This document shows, piece after piece, positions 32,631 through 42,040 of a stretch of 64,000 bases of DNA. Where the stretch lies: assembly GCA_965230795.1 (NCBI GenBank), contig OZ246020.1, positions 2,108,001 to 2,172,000 on the forward strand, written 5' to 3'. The stretch's first letter is position 1. Each line of letters opens with the position of its first letter. A model generated the notes under the pieces. The model saw nothing but the letters and a program-made list of their open reading frames with translations. It searched no databases and was not told the origin of the DNA. The stretch comes from PZPK01 sp965230795 (GTDB lineage Bacteria > Pseudomonadota > Gammaproteobacteria > Pseudomonadales > Oleiphilaceae). The position numbers were made by a program, and so were the translations under genes.

Positions 32631-33827
32631 TCAGGCTTGGTTTTGAGTGAGTGCAAAAGTGTCTTGAGCGATCATGCTTTCTTCATCGGTAGCGATCACC
32701 AATATAGGCCGGGAATTAACCGAGTGAATCGCATGGGTGTCTGAGAATGAACGGTCAGCATTGCGCTCAGGATTCAAGGCCAGTGAAAACTGTTGCAGAT
32801 GCGCAACGGTTTTTGCCCTGATCGAATCTGAATTTTCGCCGATACCTCCGGTAAAAACCAATGCATCAAGTGAGGTAAGTGAAACCATCATCGCTGCAAT
32901 ATATTTGGCCAGACGGAAGCAAAATACATCGATAGCTAATGCACTTCGTTCACAACCCTGCTCAGCAGCGTCCAGCAATGTTCGCATGTCGTTGCTGTTT
33001 CCGGAGATACCCAGAAGACCGCTCTCCCGATTCAGCATGGTATTGATGCGTTCGGGGCTATGACCGGACTGAATCAGAAAGTCAAAAATGCCCGGGTCGA
33101 TATCGCCGCTGCGGGTCCCCATAATCAGTCCTTCAAGAGGGGTCATGCCCATACTGGTATCAACACTGAGACCATCTTTAATGGCACAGACACTGGCACC
33201 ATTACCAAGGTGCGCTGTGACCAGGTGGGTTTTAGCGATTGGTTTCTTCAGCCACTGACTGGCTTGCAAACTGACATAGCGATGGCTTGTACCATGAAAA
33301 CCGTAACGACGAACCCCCTTATCTTCATAGAGCTCATAGGGCAAGCCGTAAACAAACGCTTGCTTCGGCATGGTCTGGTGGAAGGCGGTATCGAAGACAG
33401 CAACATGTTGAGTATCGGGGAACAACTCTCGAGCCAGATCGATGCCTTGAAGATTGGCCGGGTTGTGCAGTGGGGCAAGAGAACTGCAAGACTGAATCCC
33501 TTTGTATACCTGCGCGTCAATTATGGTTGATGCGCTGAACTGCTCTCCACCATGTACTACTCTGTGACCGATGCCGGTTAGATTGCCTTTTAAGTCGAAC
33601 TGTTTTTCCAGCGCATTCACAATATGCTGTATGGCGTCTTTGTGGGTGGCGCCGGCAAGATCCACACACAAGTCCTCACTATGGCAACGGATCTTGCAGC
33701 GGGCTTGTTCGCTGCCGAGAGATTCCGCCAAACCTTCGGCCTGGCATGTAAGTGTGTCAGAGCGGGTGCTGAACAGGGCAAACTTGAGCGACGAACTGCC
33801 GCAGTTGATAACAAGTACAAATTGCAT
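32631..33827 (-). CDS. ackA: Acetate kinase
   Basis: 398 residues. It makes ATP and acetate from acetyl phosphate and ADP. The opening 'VLVINCGSSSLKFALF' is the family signature; 'HRVVHGGEQF', 'VFDTAFHQTMP', 'YGFHGTSHRYVS', 'TAHLGNGASVCAI', 'DTSMGMTPLEGLIMGTRSGDIDP' and 'FTGGIGENS' follow in order. Start 33827 gives the usual distance to the signature; an in-frame ATG at 33845 is possible but has no ribosome site. First gene of the ackA-pta unit. Confidence 0.96.
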   Translation of the reverse strand: MQFVLVINCGSSSLKFALFSTRSDTLTCQAEGLAESLGSEQARCKIRCHSEDLCVDLAGATHKDAIQHIVNALEKQFDLKGNLTGIGHRVVHGGEQFSASTIIDAQVYKGIQSCSSLAPLHNPANLQGIDLARELFPDTQHVAVFDTAFHQTMPKQAFVYGLPYELYEDKGVRRYGFHGTSHRYVSLQASQWLKKPIAKTHLVTAHLGNGASVCAIKDGLSVDTSMGMTPLEGLIMGTRSGDIDPGIFDFLIQSGHSPERINTMLNRESGLLGISGNSNDMRTLLDAAEQGCERSALAIDVFCFRLAKYIAAMMVSLTSLDALVFTGGIGENSDSIRAKTVAHLQQFSLALNPERNADRSFSDTHAIHSVNSRPILVIATDEESMIAQDTFALTQNQA

Positions 33828-33874
33828 CAGGGGGTCACCAGACATGAAAAAGGGATTCTGATCGGTTTAGAAAA

Positions 33875-35098
33875 TTAGCTTTTTGACGTTTCCAGCGCAA
33901 GCTGTGACGCTTCCAGATAAATATCATTGAGATGTTTTGCGGTGAGCTGGTATTTAGCAAGCGCTGCCCAGTCTATTTTGTGCCATAGACATTGCTCAAA
34001 TAACAGAGTAGTAGACAAGGCAAGTCCAGCGGGACCGCTATGATCAAGCAATGCCTCTCTGGTGGTCTGGTCCAGAGAGATACCCTGTACGATTTCAGCC
34101 AGAGCCTGGTCGAAAAAAGCATCCAGGCAGGATAACAGCCCTACTGTATAGAATCGATCACTTAGTTGGGGGGCGATGAATTCGGCGAGCTTTTCAGACA
34201 TGAGGGCCCGAACCAAAGCTAGCATATGCAGAGCCTGGGGTTTGTCGTCAATCTTGCTTAAAGCCAGCAGGCTTGCCCAGCTTTTTACGCGATCAAGGCC
34301 CAGCAGTGCGACCGCCATCTGAATGGATTCTATTTCCCGGCTGCGACGAAACGCGGCGGAGTTAACCAGTTTGAGAAGTTTAAAGCTCAAAGCCGGATCT
34401 TTCATGATTACACGCGTTAAGCCTGGTATATCCACTTCCGGATTCTGAATTTCTGAAATCAGCTGAATCACGGCAAGCTTGCTGGTGGCAAGCTTTCGTC
34501 CCTTGACGTCTTCCGGTTTCGACAGAAAATAGCCCTGAAACAAATCACAGCCTAATTCAACACAACGTTTGAATTGCTCTGGTGTCTCCACCTTTTCTGC
34601 CAACAGTTTTAAAGGGTATTTGCGCAAACTGGTAAGTGCCTGTGCAAGCGATGCATCATCCAGGGCGGGCAGTTCCAGTTTAACAATATCAATCAGGGGT
34701 AAAATTGCCTCATATTGAGCGCCCATAGCAAAATCGTCCAACGCCAGGGTGTAGCCATTTTTTTTGAGGGATTTTAAGCTCTCTACCAACCTGTCCGTAA
34801 CAGGGATGTCCTCCAGAATTTCAATGACCAGCGCATCCGCGTCAATCAATGGTGGCGTGTGGATGAGTTCTTCGGTGAAATTGATGTAGGCGGGCAAACC
34901 TCCGGTCACCGAATTGAGATCGCTTTCAGTAAATAGATTCAGAAGTACGCTTGATGTTGCGCGATTACCATCGAACGCTGCTTGAGGATTCTGTCGCGAG
35001 AAAGTTTCCGGGTCACGAAACAGCAGCTCGTAACCAACGATATTGCGTTCTTTGTCATAAATAGGTTGGCGGGCAAGCAGTACATCTTGTTTATGCAT
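33875..35098 (-). CDS. EAL-HDOD protein with degenerate EAL domain
   Basis: 407 residues from the chosen ATG ('MHKQDVLLARQPIYDKERN'). The first half is an EAL-type domain whose catalytic motif reads 'GYELLFRD' instead of EAL, with 'INFTEELI', 'IEILEDI' and 'LALDDF' at other sites, so phosphodiesterase activity is unlikely. The second half is an HDOD domain ('LTRVIMKDPALSFKLLKLVNS'). This architecture is known from regulators of motility and biofilm such as CdgJ-type proteins, acting by binding. The frame is open about 30 codons upstream with several weak alternative starts. Confidence 0.82.
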   Translation of the reverse strand: MHKQDVLLARQPIYDKERNIVGYELLFRDPETFSRQNPQAAFDGNRATSSVLLNLFTESDLNSVTGGLPAYINFTEELIHTPPLIDADALVIEILEDIPVTDRLVESLKSLKKNGYTLALDDFAMGAQYEAILPLIDIVKLELPALDDASLAQALTSLRKYPLKLLAEKVETPEQFKRCVELGCDLFQGYFLSKPEDVKGRKLATSKLAVIQLISEIQNPEVDIPGLTRVIMKDPALSFKLLKLVNSAAFRRSREIESIQMAVALLGLDRVKSWASLLALSKIDDKPQALHMLALVRALMSEKLAEFIAPQLSDRFYTVGLLSCLDAFFDQALAEIVQGISLDQTTREALLDHSGPAGLALSTTLLFEQCLWHKIDWAALAKYQLTAKHLNDIYLEASQLALETSKS

Positions 35099-35338
35099 TG
35101 AGACGAAATTCCGGTTCATGGTTGGTAGCATGCGAGAATGGTGCAGTGCCATTTGCTGCTCTTCTGACAGTGTAGAGCAAAACAACGAATGCAATGAACA
35201 AATAGTAAAAAGCCAGCGTTTGAAACGGTGTATTTATCCAGAGCAACTGTGTGAGTTGTACCTGACAACGTAACATAACGATTGAACTGGCCACATGCGT
35301 CAGCCGGACTATGGTCCAGAAAAGAGGGAAAGGATGTT

Positions 35339-36076
35339 ATGAATAAAAATATCGTTGAGTGGGATATCAAATCCGGGGTCGCACATATCCAAATGTCTGA
35401 TGGTGGCAAAAACCTGATTTCACCGGCCATGATTTCAGCATTGAATGCCGCGCTCGATGAGGCCGAGGCCAACAAGGCTGTCGTTGTGCTGAGTGGCGAC
35501 AATGAAATCTTCAGCGCCGGTTTTGACCTTAAGGTTCTAAAAACGGGTGTTGTGGATGCTTTCAACATGCTGATTGGTGGATTTCAGTTGGCGGAGAGAC
35601 TGCTGTCATTCCATACTCCGGTCGTGATTGCCTGTTCTGGTCATGCGATGGCCATGGGTGCATTTCTTTTGCTTGCCGGAGATTATCGGATCGGATGTCG
35701 AGGGCCTTTTAAAATTGCCACCAACGAGGTGGCAATTGGACTGACCATGCCTTATTCGGCCATTGAAATCTGTCGGCAGCGCCTGGTACCAGCCCATTTT
35801 GAACGCGCAGTGGAATTGGCAGAGACCTATTCTCCAGAGAGTGCTGTAGAAGCAGGCTTTCTCGACAAGGTGGTTCCCGCCGATGCACTGCTGTCCGAAT
35901 GCATGAAGCATGCAAAGGCGTTGAAAGAGCTTGATCTGAATGCGCATACGGAAACCAAGCTACGATCCCGTCACGATATGCTGAAGTCTTTAAGGAGAGC
36001 TATAAATCGGGATCGTATGGATTTCGTCAAAAAGGGCGTCACAAGACTGTTTGCCATTACGCGAAAAAGCTCATGA
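35339..36076 (+). CDS. Crotonase-fold enoyl-CoA hydratase/isomerase family protein
   Basis: 245 residues. The two oxyanion-hole segments of the crotonase fold are present: 'NEIFSAGFDLKVL' and 'SGHAMAMGAFLLLAGDYRIG'. The Glu usually found in the hydratase loop is not obvious after the second segment ('FKIATNEVAIGLTMP' has one Glu), so hydratase, isomerase or another CoA-ester reaction is open. ATG 35339 follows AGGA. No neighbouring beta-oxidation genes. Confidence 0.85.
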   Translation: MNKNIVEWDIKSGVAHIQMSDGGKNLISPAMISALNAALDEAEANKAVVVLSGDNEIFSAGFDLKVLKTGVVDAFNMLIGGFQLAERLLSFHTPVVIACSGHAMAMGAFLLLAGDYRIGCRGPFKIATNEVAIGLTMPYSAIEICRQRLVPAHFERAVELAETYSPESAVEAGFLDKVVPADALLSECMKHAKALKELDLNAHTETKLRSRHDMLKSLRRAINRDRMDFVKKGVTRLFAITRKSS

Positions 36077-36121
36077 CTTTTTCATACCAATGAGGCAGCC
36101 CTTTCCAAGGGCATTTCATCC

Positions 36122-36814
36122 TTATTGAATCTCCTTGGAGGTCGTTTTTTGGTTCTGATCCCTTGCTTCCCAATAGAAGGTACCGAGTACCCAGTCCGCC
36201 AGCGGGAAAGTAAGGTTGAAGTTGTAATGATGCATCAGGTCCCGACGATGATGCAGTCTGTGCAAATGACGCATATGCCCAATCCAGGGCAGACTGACCA
36301 GTCTGTGATCTTCGGGCAAATGGTCGCAAAAATGAAAAAACTCGTAGGCAAGATAGCCAATCATAAGCCCCGCTGAAAAAACGGTTCCCGCGTCATCGCC
36401 CAGAACAAGGCTGACGCAAGTGCCTGCGATTGTCGCAATGACAGCAGTAACCAGGACCAGCCAGGCCGGGAAGAGTGTGACCCGCCAGTCTTTATGGCTT
36501 TCGGGTACCAGGTATTGTTCTGTGAAAAAGGAATGATGATCTCCGGTATGGCGTTTGTAGAACATTGCCGCCGGTTTGCGCTTGTGGTGTCCCAGCTGCT
36601 TGTGCACCAGATATTCAAGAAAGTTCCAAAACAAGAGGGTGGCGAGCAGACCCAGCAGATGCGTCACACCAAAGCTATCCATGTTGCCGAATTGAAAAGC
36701 GACAAAAAAACTACCGGCAATGGCGACGAACAGCATGTGGGCAAAACCATTATAGAGAGGGCTGATACCCTCACGGTATTTAGAGCGAAACTGCAGAGCG
36801 TTATGTTCGACCAC
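36122..36814 (-). CDS. Fatty acid hydroxylase / sterol desaturase family membrane protein
   Basis: 230 residues with several membrane helices and the eight-histidine di-iron pattern: 'HKQLGHH', 'HTGDHH', 'HFCDH' and 'HRLHH', in family order and spacing. It likely inserts oxygen into a fatty acyl or other lipid chain. GTG start with AGGAG 7 bases upstream. Convergent with the crotonase gene. Confidence 0.86.
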   Translation of the reverse strand: MVEHNALQFRSKYREGISPLYNGFAHMLFVAIAGSFFVAFQFGNMDSFGVTHLLGLLATLLFWNFLEYLVHKQLGHHKRKPAAMFYKRHTGDHHSFFTEQYLVPESHKDWRVTLFPAWLVLVTAVIATIAGTCVSLVLGDDAGTVFSAGLMIGYLAYEFFHFCDHLPEDHRLVSLPWIGHMRHLHRLHHRRDLMHHYNFNLTFPLADWVLGTFYWEARDQNQKTTSKEIQ

Positions 36815-37010
36815 GGGTATACTCCTGTTGTAGTGGATCGCATGGCAGGTCTGAAAAGTATGCGCTAAGCCAAAACATGAAGTATTGACCGCAACAGACT
36901 ATTGCTTGACAAAGCGCGCCATTAATGAATCTAGAAACATGACGTGAAAGGTATTGAGCTGCTACGATTTTGCGTAGGGGCCTTTCAGGATTAATTGGCG
37001 GGATCGGGAT

Positions 37011-38015
37011 TTGAAGCAGCATAAAACAGTTTTTTCCTACTGGTTGAAAGACACCCTTCGACTAATGCAAGTCGAGGGTGTGGATATGGCGTCCATACAC
37101 AAGGAGATTCCGGAGCTCAGTGATTCGTCCTCTCTGGGTGCCTGGGTTGAAGTAGGGGTTGCCCGCAAGCTCTGGCACCTGGCCTATGACATGTCACAGG
37201 ACGATAGTCTTGGTTTAAAGGTTGGTTCGAATCTGTCAATTCGCTCTTTCAGCGTGCTCGCGCCTCTGTTAAGTCACAGCCCAACGGTTGCACAGGCACT
37301 GCAAAATGCCATCCGGTTTCAAAACCTGCTTTCACAAAGTGGGCGTTTTGTGCGTGTGCCGGACACTTCCGCTCTGGTGCTGAAATACTCACCGGCTGCC
37401 TCGTACATGCCTCTACATTTCTGCCAGTTAGACTCCGTAATGGCGGGGCTTGTCAAAGCCTTGCGGATGTTCATTGATGAAAGAATTTCGCCCACTAAAA
37501 TTCTGTTGTTTGGGCCTGAACGCAATAACTTTCGGCTTTATCAGGATTATTTTGGTTGTGAGATTATGCAGGGGGCTGAGCGTAGCGAAATTCACCTGTC
37601 TCTAGATGTGCTAAACCAGACGATTACAGGTGCGGATGGAAGCATCTACCAGTTGTCTAAAGCCCTGGCAGAAGAACGACTGGCGCGCCATACCGACGCA
37701 GAGCAATTGTATGCCAGTGTTGCGGATGCCATCGTCAACGGACGATTTTCCAGAGCGAGTCTGAATCAGGTCGCGAATGAACTGGCCGTGTCAGACAGGA
37801 CCTTACAGCGGCACCTGGGTGAGCAGGGATTAAGCTTCAGACGCATCCAGGACGAGATCATTCTGAAGACCGCAACTCGCCTGCTTGGAGATACCCAAAG
37901 CAGCATTCAGGAAATCAGTAGTCTTCTGGGTTACTCGGAAGTCAGTGCGTTTTCGCGTGCGATCAAGCGCGTCGCGGGAATGTCTCCTCAATCACTAAGA
38001 GATACCTTGGCTTAG
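37011..38015 (+). CDS. AraC-family transcriptional regulator (arabinose-binding-like N-terminal domain type)
   Basis: 334 residues. The N-terminal part ('LGLKVGSNLSIRSFSVLAPLLSHSPTVAQAL') matches the ligand-binding domain seen in OruR/ArgR-like and lipid-responsive AraC regulators; the C-terminal HTH pair (about 240-332) has 'ASLNQVANELAVSDRTLQRHL' and 'IQEISSLLGYSEVSAFSRAIKR'. The start is TTG; no ATG lies near enough to keep the N-terminal helix. It is divergent from the fatty acid hydroxylase gene and may regulate it. Confidence 0.87.
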   Translation: MKQHKTVFSYWLKDTLRLMQVEGVDMASIHKEIPELSDSSSLGAWVEVGVARKLWHLAYDMSQDDSLGLKVGSNLSIRSFSVLAPLLSHSPTVAQALQNAIRFQNLLSQSGRFVRVPDTSALVLKYSPAASYMPLHFCQLDSVMAGLVKALRMFIDERISPTKILLFGPERNNFRLYQDYFGCEIMQGAERSEIHLSLDVLNQTITGADGSIYQLSKALAEERLARHTDAEQLYASVADAIVNGRFSRASLNQVANELAVSDRTLQRHLGEQGLSFRRIQDEIILKTATRLLGDTQSSIQEISSLLGYSEVSAFSRAIKRVAGMSPQSLRDTLA

Positions 38016-38250
38016 TTCTTTGCCCCTCAAATATTCGTCCGAAGCCAATTAAGGTTTTGATGTGAGAAATGCTGCTTTCTGACAGCAATGCACTTGTCTA
38101 AAAACGAAAAATACAGTGTTTCGTAATGCGCGCTGGTGCAATTGAACCGGTGTCTGAGTCAGAACAAATGTGTGAGTGAATACTGAGCGAATGCCGACCC
38201 AGATCGACAATAAAATGAGTAGGAAAAGCAGAGAAAATCAGGAAAGAAAA

Positions 38251-38326
38251 TGGCGTCCCCTAGGGGAGTCGAACCCCTGTTACCGCCGTGAAAGGGCGGT
38301 GTCCTAGGCCTCTAGACGAAGGGGAC
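38251..38326 (-). tRNA. tRNA-Glu (anticodon TTC)
   Basis: 76 nt on the minus strand with encoded CCA. Acceptor stem GTCCCCT/AGGGGAC, discriminator G; anticodon stem CCGCC/GGCGG around loop CTTTCAC gives TTC; T arm AGGGGTTCGACTCCCCT. Single gene with its own promoter. Confidence 0.97.
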
Positions 38327-38355
38327 GCATCAGGTACTTCGTCGAAGTGGCGCGT

Positions 38356-38384
38356 ATAATAGGGAAAGGGTTTTTCCAAGTCAA
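38356..38384 (-). promoter_or_regulatory. Sigma-70 promoter of tRNA-Glu
   Basis: Minus-strand TTGACT, 17 bases, TATTAT: five of six consensus bases in each hexamer, ending 30 bases before the tRNA 5' end. Confidence 0.85.
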
Positions 38385-38402
38385 CCAATTAATTGCGCTA
38401 AT

Positions 38403-39029
38403 TCAGTTTAAATTATTCAGGCAGGATTTGAGGTTGTTTGCTGTGAGATCGAAGGCCGCCAGCAAGCCTTTGGCTTCCACCAGTCGAAAATACCGCATGG
38501 CAATATCACTGTGGGAATCTGGCGTTTTCGAGAGCACTTTTTCCAGTGTGTGATACTTGTCGATGAATAGGATGATTTCAAAACGGATCTTGTTTTCACC
38601 CGCACAAAAATAATACCCGTAATCCAGCAAATCTACGGCGGGAGTGCCGTGTTGCTGATGGACCTTTGTTGCACATCGCGCGTAGTTCGTATTGACGTCT
38701 GCGTAGGTGTTCAGAATGCCGTTATAGCGGGCAAGTTGATAGATATAACGAACACGTTGCTGCGCAGCCCGACTAATACCGGGCAAGGATTCCAGGGCTG
38801 CCTCCAGTGGCAAACCGCGTTGATACAGCTGCAATGTTGTGAGGTGTTCTGCGGTGATATTGCTGCAGGACACGTAGCTGTGGGCGATGGCTTCGCCTGC
38901 CTCTTCACCGCTGGCACAAGCGGAATAGAAGACGAATGAAGTAAAAAATAACCAAAACCAGATCGTGAAACGTTTTTCAAAGACAGGGTATAAGGCGTTA
39001 AGCGACCCAACAGTTAGAGGTTGTGACAT
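38403..39029 (-). CDS. Hypothetical exported or membrane-anchored protein
   Basis: 208 residues, not recognised. One hydrophobic stretch near 22-40 ('FTIWFWLFFTSFVFYSAC') acts as signal peptide or anchor; 'YSAC' resembles a poor lipobox. The rest is helical with several cysteines ('YVSCSNI', 'YARCATKV', 'YFCAGEN', 'LKSCLNN'), suggesting disulfides in the periplasm. It starts 13 bases after the TIGR01777 gene, same strand, so probably shares its transcript. Confidence 0.7.
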   Translation of the reverse strand: MSQPLTVGSLNALYPVFEKRFTIWFWLFFTSFVFYSACASGEEAGEAIAHSYVSCSNITAEHLTTLQLYQRGLPLEAALESLPGISRAAQQRVRYIYQLARYNGILNTYADVNTNYARCATKVHQQHGTPAVDLLDYGYYFCAGENKIRFEIILFIDKYHTLEKVLSKTPDSHSDIAMRYFRLVEAKGLLAAFDLTANNLKSCLNNLN

Positions 39030-39041
39030 TCCGTTCCGTGT

Positions 39042-39935
39042 TTAATCAATGACGTCGCGCAGTGCAGCGTCCAATTCGCTAAAACGGAAAGTATAGCCTG
39101 CTTCAAGTAATTTTGTCGGTCGTGCGTTTTGGCCTGTCAGCAAAAGACCCGACAGCTCGCCCAGCGCCAGTTTGAGCACGAATGCTGGTGTTTTGAGTCG
39201 GACTTTACGACCGAAAGCGTTAGCCAGAGCTTCGGAAAACACGATATTTGTTACCGGGTTTGGAGCGCTTGCATTGACGGGGCCGTGTATGTCGGGATGA
39301 TCCATAAGAAACTGAATAATCGCGATCATGTCATCCAGGTGAATCCAGGGCATATATTGGTTTCCGCTGCCCAGCACGCTTCCAAGTCCGTACTTGAAAG
39401 GCATTTTCATTTTGTCGAGAAAACCGCCGTGTTGGCCTATTACCAGACCCGTTCGGAGCAGACACACGCGTGTTGCGTCCTTGGCCTGTAAAGCGGCATT
39501 TTCCCAGTCCTGGCATAAGTGGTGGCTGAATTCCGGATGGGGCGGTGTGGATTCGTTGACGTTTCGCTTTCCCTGATCGCCGTAGTAGCCGACCGCCGAG
39601 CCGCTAATGAACACCTTCGGTTTATATTCGAGGCGATGTATCAGATCAACGAGTGCACGCGTGGTATCGAGGCGACTGGACATTAATTGCCGTTTTCGCT
39701 GTTTCGTCCAGCGTTTGTCAGCAATAGGCGCTCCGGCAAGGTTAACGATGACGTCTATTTTCTGCCCTTGCTTGATTTCGGACAGACTTTGAATCGGGGT
39801 GACGTCAGAACCGCACTTTTTTTTAACCTCGGTACCGCTCTGCCTGCTGAGGATTGTCAGCGAGTGGTCCCTGATCCAGTGCTTACAGAGGCGCTGCCCG
39901 ATGAATCCTGTGCCGCCGCTTATGAGAATATGCAT
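39042..39935 (-). CDS. TIGR01777-family sugar-epimerase-like protein (YfcH type)
   Basis: 297 residues. The extended short-chain dehydrogenase fold begins 'MHILISGGTGFIGQRL' (NAD(P)-binding Gly-rich loop). 'VNLAGAPIADKRWT', 'FISGSAVGYYGDQG', 'VCLLRTGLVIGQHGGFL' and the C-terminal DUF1731-like end ('RPTKLLEAGYTFRF') are typical of YfcH-like proteins. The reaction is unknown for most of this family. ATG 39935 puts the nucleotide loop at the N terminus as expected. Confidence 0.9.
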   Translation of the reverse strand: MHILISGGTGFIGQRLCKHWIRDHSLTILSRQSGTEVKKKCGSDVTPIQSLSEIKQGQKIDVIVNLAGAPIADKRWTKQRKRQLMSSRLDTTRALVDLIHRLEYKPKVFISGSAVGYYGDQGKRNVNESTPPHPEFSHHLCQDWENAALQAKDATRVCLLRTGLVIGQHGGFLDKMKMPFKYGLGSVLGSGNQYMPWIHLDDMIAIIQFLMDHPDIHGPVNASAPNPVTNIVFSEALANAFGRKVRLKTPAFVLKLALGELSGLLLTGQNARPTKLLEAGYTFRFSELDAALRDVID

Positions 39936-39967
39936 GATGTCACCGTGTCGGTTTAAAGGACAGATAC

Positions 39968-40330
39968 TCACTCGGCTTCGAGGGTTTCCTTGATAATACT
40001 ATCAAGGGCCGCTGCCAGCTGAGGGTGCTCGCCGATAGGAGGTAGCAGTTCCGTAGAGATGCCGAATCTGGTTTCCAATGCAGCGAGCTGTTTCGGAATA
40101 TCAACTTTCAGGTGGCGACCCTTTGCCAAAAATAAAGGCAAGACCCGTAAATGCGTACAACCCTGCTTGACGCCCTGTTCTGCAAGCGTTTCCATGGATG
40201 GTTCACTTAGCTCCATAAAGCCAAGATGAGTGTGGGCGTTTGTACAGGCTTTTGCAGTCAGGTTCACAAAGGTGTCGGACCAGTTTGGATCGCTGCTGCC
40301 ATGGGCCAGAAGAATGGTAAGTGTTTTCAT
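39968..40330 (-). CDS. CbiX/SirB-like sirohydrochlorin chelatase
   Basis: 120 residues, the size of single-domain CbiX-small/SirB proteins. 'TILLAHGSSDPNWSDTF' holds the metal-binding His, and 'RVLPLFLAKGRHLKVDIP' the second conserved His. It inserts cobalt or iron into sirohydrochlorin for vitamin B12 or siroheme. A cobalt role would fit the B12-dependent NrdJ in this genome, but the metal cannot be told from sequence. Start chosen at the family N terminus; its ribosome site is weak. Confidence 0.83.
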   Translation of the reverse strand: MKTLTILLAHGSSDPNWSDTFVNLTAKACTNAHTHLGFMELSEPSMETLAEQGVKQGCTHLRVLPLFLAKGRHLKVDIPKQLAALETRFGISTELLPPIGEHPQLAAALDSIIKETLEAE

Positions 40331-40428
40331 GAGTGGGGCGCTTTTCCTTTCGTCTGGTGAGCATTTCAGATCTTGCTTAATATAGTGTCTCATACGGCTT
40401 TACCCAACTGACAGATCAGGTACCGGGA

Positions 40429-41034
40429 ATGTTTTCTGCGTCAGAAATTCTCACATTCTGGTTTTACGGACTTTTTGATCCGGAAGATTCGCTGGATTAC
40501 AAAAGTCGTGTCTGGGTTGGATCAGATAGCAGTAAAGACAGGCTGATCCGCAGGCGGATGATCGCATACACCACGCTTGCGGCAGAGGGCGTCCTCGATG
40601 ACTGGTCTGATTCAGAGCAGGGTGTTCTTGCCCTGGTGTTGTTACTGGATCGTATCAACCGAATCTGTTACCGCAATGGAGTGATCGCTTTTGCCAATGA
40701 TAAAAAAGCGCGAGCGCTGAGTCGGCAGCTTGTTCGTTCCCTGCCGTTCAAAAACTTTTCGGTTGTTGAAGCAGTTATGTTGCTGTTCCCCTTGATCGTA
40801 TCAGAACGCGTAGAGGAGATTGAAATGGCACTGTCAGCAATGGCCAGGTTTGATTCCAGCGGAAATGCTGAAGAGTCACGCTACCTGAGCGATATTAACG
40901 CCTTGGCTAGCAGAAACCTGCTGTTGATACAGCGCTTTGGTCGTTATCCCCATCGGGCCCGCATGCTCGGTAAAAGACTGTCATCAGATGAAGAGGAATT
41001 TGTGCGCGCTTATTCCTGGCAAGCCTGGATATAA
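40429..41034 (+). CDS. DUF924 family protein
   Basis: 201 residues. It follows the DUF924 pattern: 'ILTFWFYGLFDPED' opening, 'GVLALVLLLDRINRICYRNGVIAFANDKKA' and the close 'IQRFGRYPHRARMLGK' with the DEEEFV segment. The family is helical, TPR-like, of unknown function. Soluble. It stands alone 98 bases upstream of the convergently unrelated CbiX start and 122 before the MoxR gene. Confidence 0.88.
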   Translation: MFSASEILTFWFYGLFDPEDSLDYKSRVWVGSDSSKDRLIRRRMIAYTTLAAEGVLDDWSDSEQGVLALVLLLDRINRICYRNGVIAFANDKKARALSRQLVRSLPFKNFSVVEAVMLLFPLIVSERVEEIEMALSAMARFDSSGNAEESRYLSDINALASRNLLLIQRFGRYPHRARMLGKRLSSDEEEFVRAYSWQAWI

Positions 41035-41156
41035 CATGTAAATCGGAACAGACTGTTTATGCGTATACAAGAATCGAGGCATTCATTAGAATATGCTTCT
41101 AGTTTTTACCAGGCCCACCATGGGACGCAACGAATATTTTTTTACAGGAATCGGAT

Positions 41157-41999
41157 ATGAGCTTTAAAGGTACCAGTGATTACGTCGCAACCGATGATCT
41201 CCAGATGGCCGTAAATGCAGCGATCGCATTAGAGAAACCCCTGCTCATAAAGGGTGAACCCGGCACCGGAAAAACCATGTTGGCAGAACAGTTGGCTGCT
41301 TCGTTGGGTACCAAGCTGATACAGTGGCACATCAAATCGACCACCAAGGCTCAGCAGGGCCTGTATGAATACGATGCCGTTTCCCGTCTACGTGATTCGC
41401 AGCTGGGTGATGACAAGGTTCATGACATTTCCAATTACATCGTCAAGGGCAAGTTGTGGGAAGCTTTTGAAGCAGAAGAGCGGGTTGTATTGCTGATTGA
41501 TGAAATCGATAAGGCCGACATAGAGTTCCCCAACGATTTGTTGCTCGAAATCGATAAGATGGAATTTTTCGTCTATGAAACTCAGGAGCGCATTGTCGCA
41601 AAACAGCGCCCCATCGTATTGATCACCAGTAACAATGAAAAAGAACTGCCGGACGCTTTTCTTCGTCGCTGTTTCTTCCATTACATCAACTTCCCGGATC
41701 ACGAAACAATGGAGAAGATTGTTGCCGTGCATTATCCCGATCTCAAGCAGAATTTGCTGAAAGATGCGCTGGATGTGTTTTTTGATGTGCGCAAAGTGCC
41801 TGGGCTGAAGAAAAAGCCGTCAACCAGTGAATTGATAGACTGGTTGAAGCTGTTGATGGCAGACGAAATGTCTGAAAAATTACTGCAGGAACGTGATCCT
41901 AGTAAAGCAATTCCGCCGCTCTATGGCGCACTGCTGAAAAATGAACAGGATGTGCATTTGTTGCAGCGCCTGGCCTTCATGGCGCGAAGAAAAGGCTAA
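41157..41999 (+). CDS. MoxR-family AAA+ ATPase
   Basis: 280 residues. Walker A 'GEPGTGKT' (33-40), Walker B 'VVLLIDEIDKAD' (110-121), sensor 1 'VLITSNNEKELPDAFLRRC'. MoxR ATPases act as chaperones that mature or remodel partners, usually with a von Willebrand A protein encoded next door; here the VWA gene follows 41 bases later. The pair lies just before the envelope cluster at 43.4 kb, but on the present evidence may be independent of it. Confidence 0.92.
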   Translation: MSFKGTSDYVATDDLQMAVNAAIALEKPLLIKGEPGTGKTMLAEQLAASLGTKLIQWHIKSTTKAQQGLYEYDAVSRLRDSQLGDDKVHDISNYIVKGKLWEAFEAEERVVLLIDEIDKADIEFPNDLLLEIDKMEFFVYETQERIVAKQRPIVLITSNNEKELPDAFLRRCFFHYINFPDHETMEKIVAVHYPDLKQNLLKDALDVFFDVRKVPGLKKKPSTSELIDWLKLLMADEMSEKLLQERDPSKAIPPLYGALLKNEQDVHLLQRLAFMARRKG

Positions 42000-42040
42000 G
42001 AGCTTCAACTCAAACAGCAAGTATTCAGGCAGGTGAGAAT

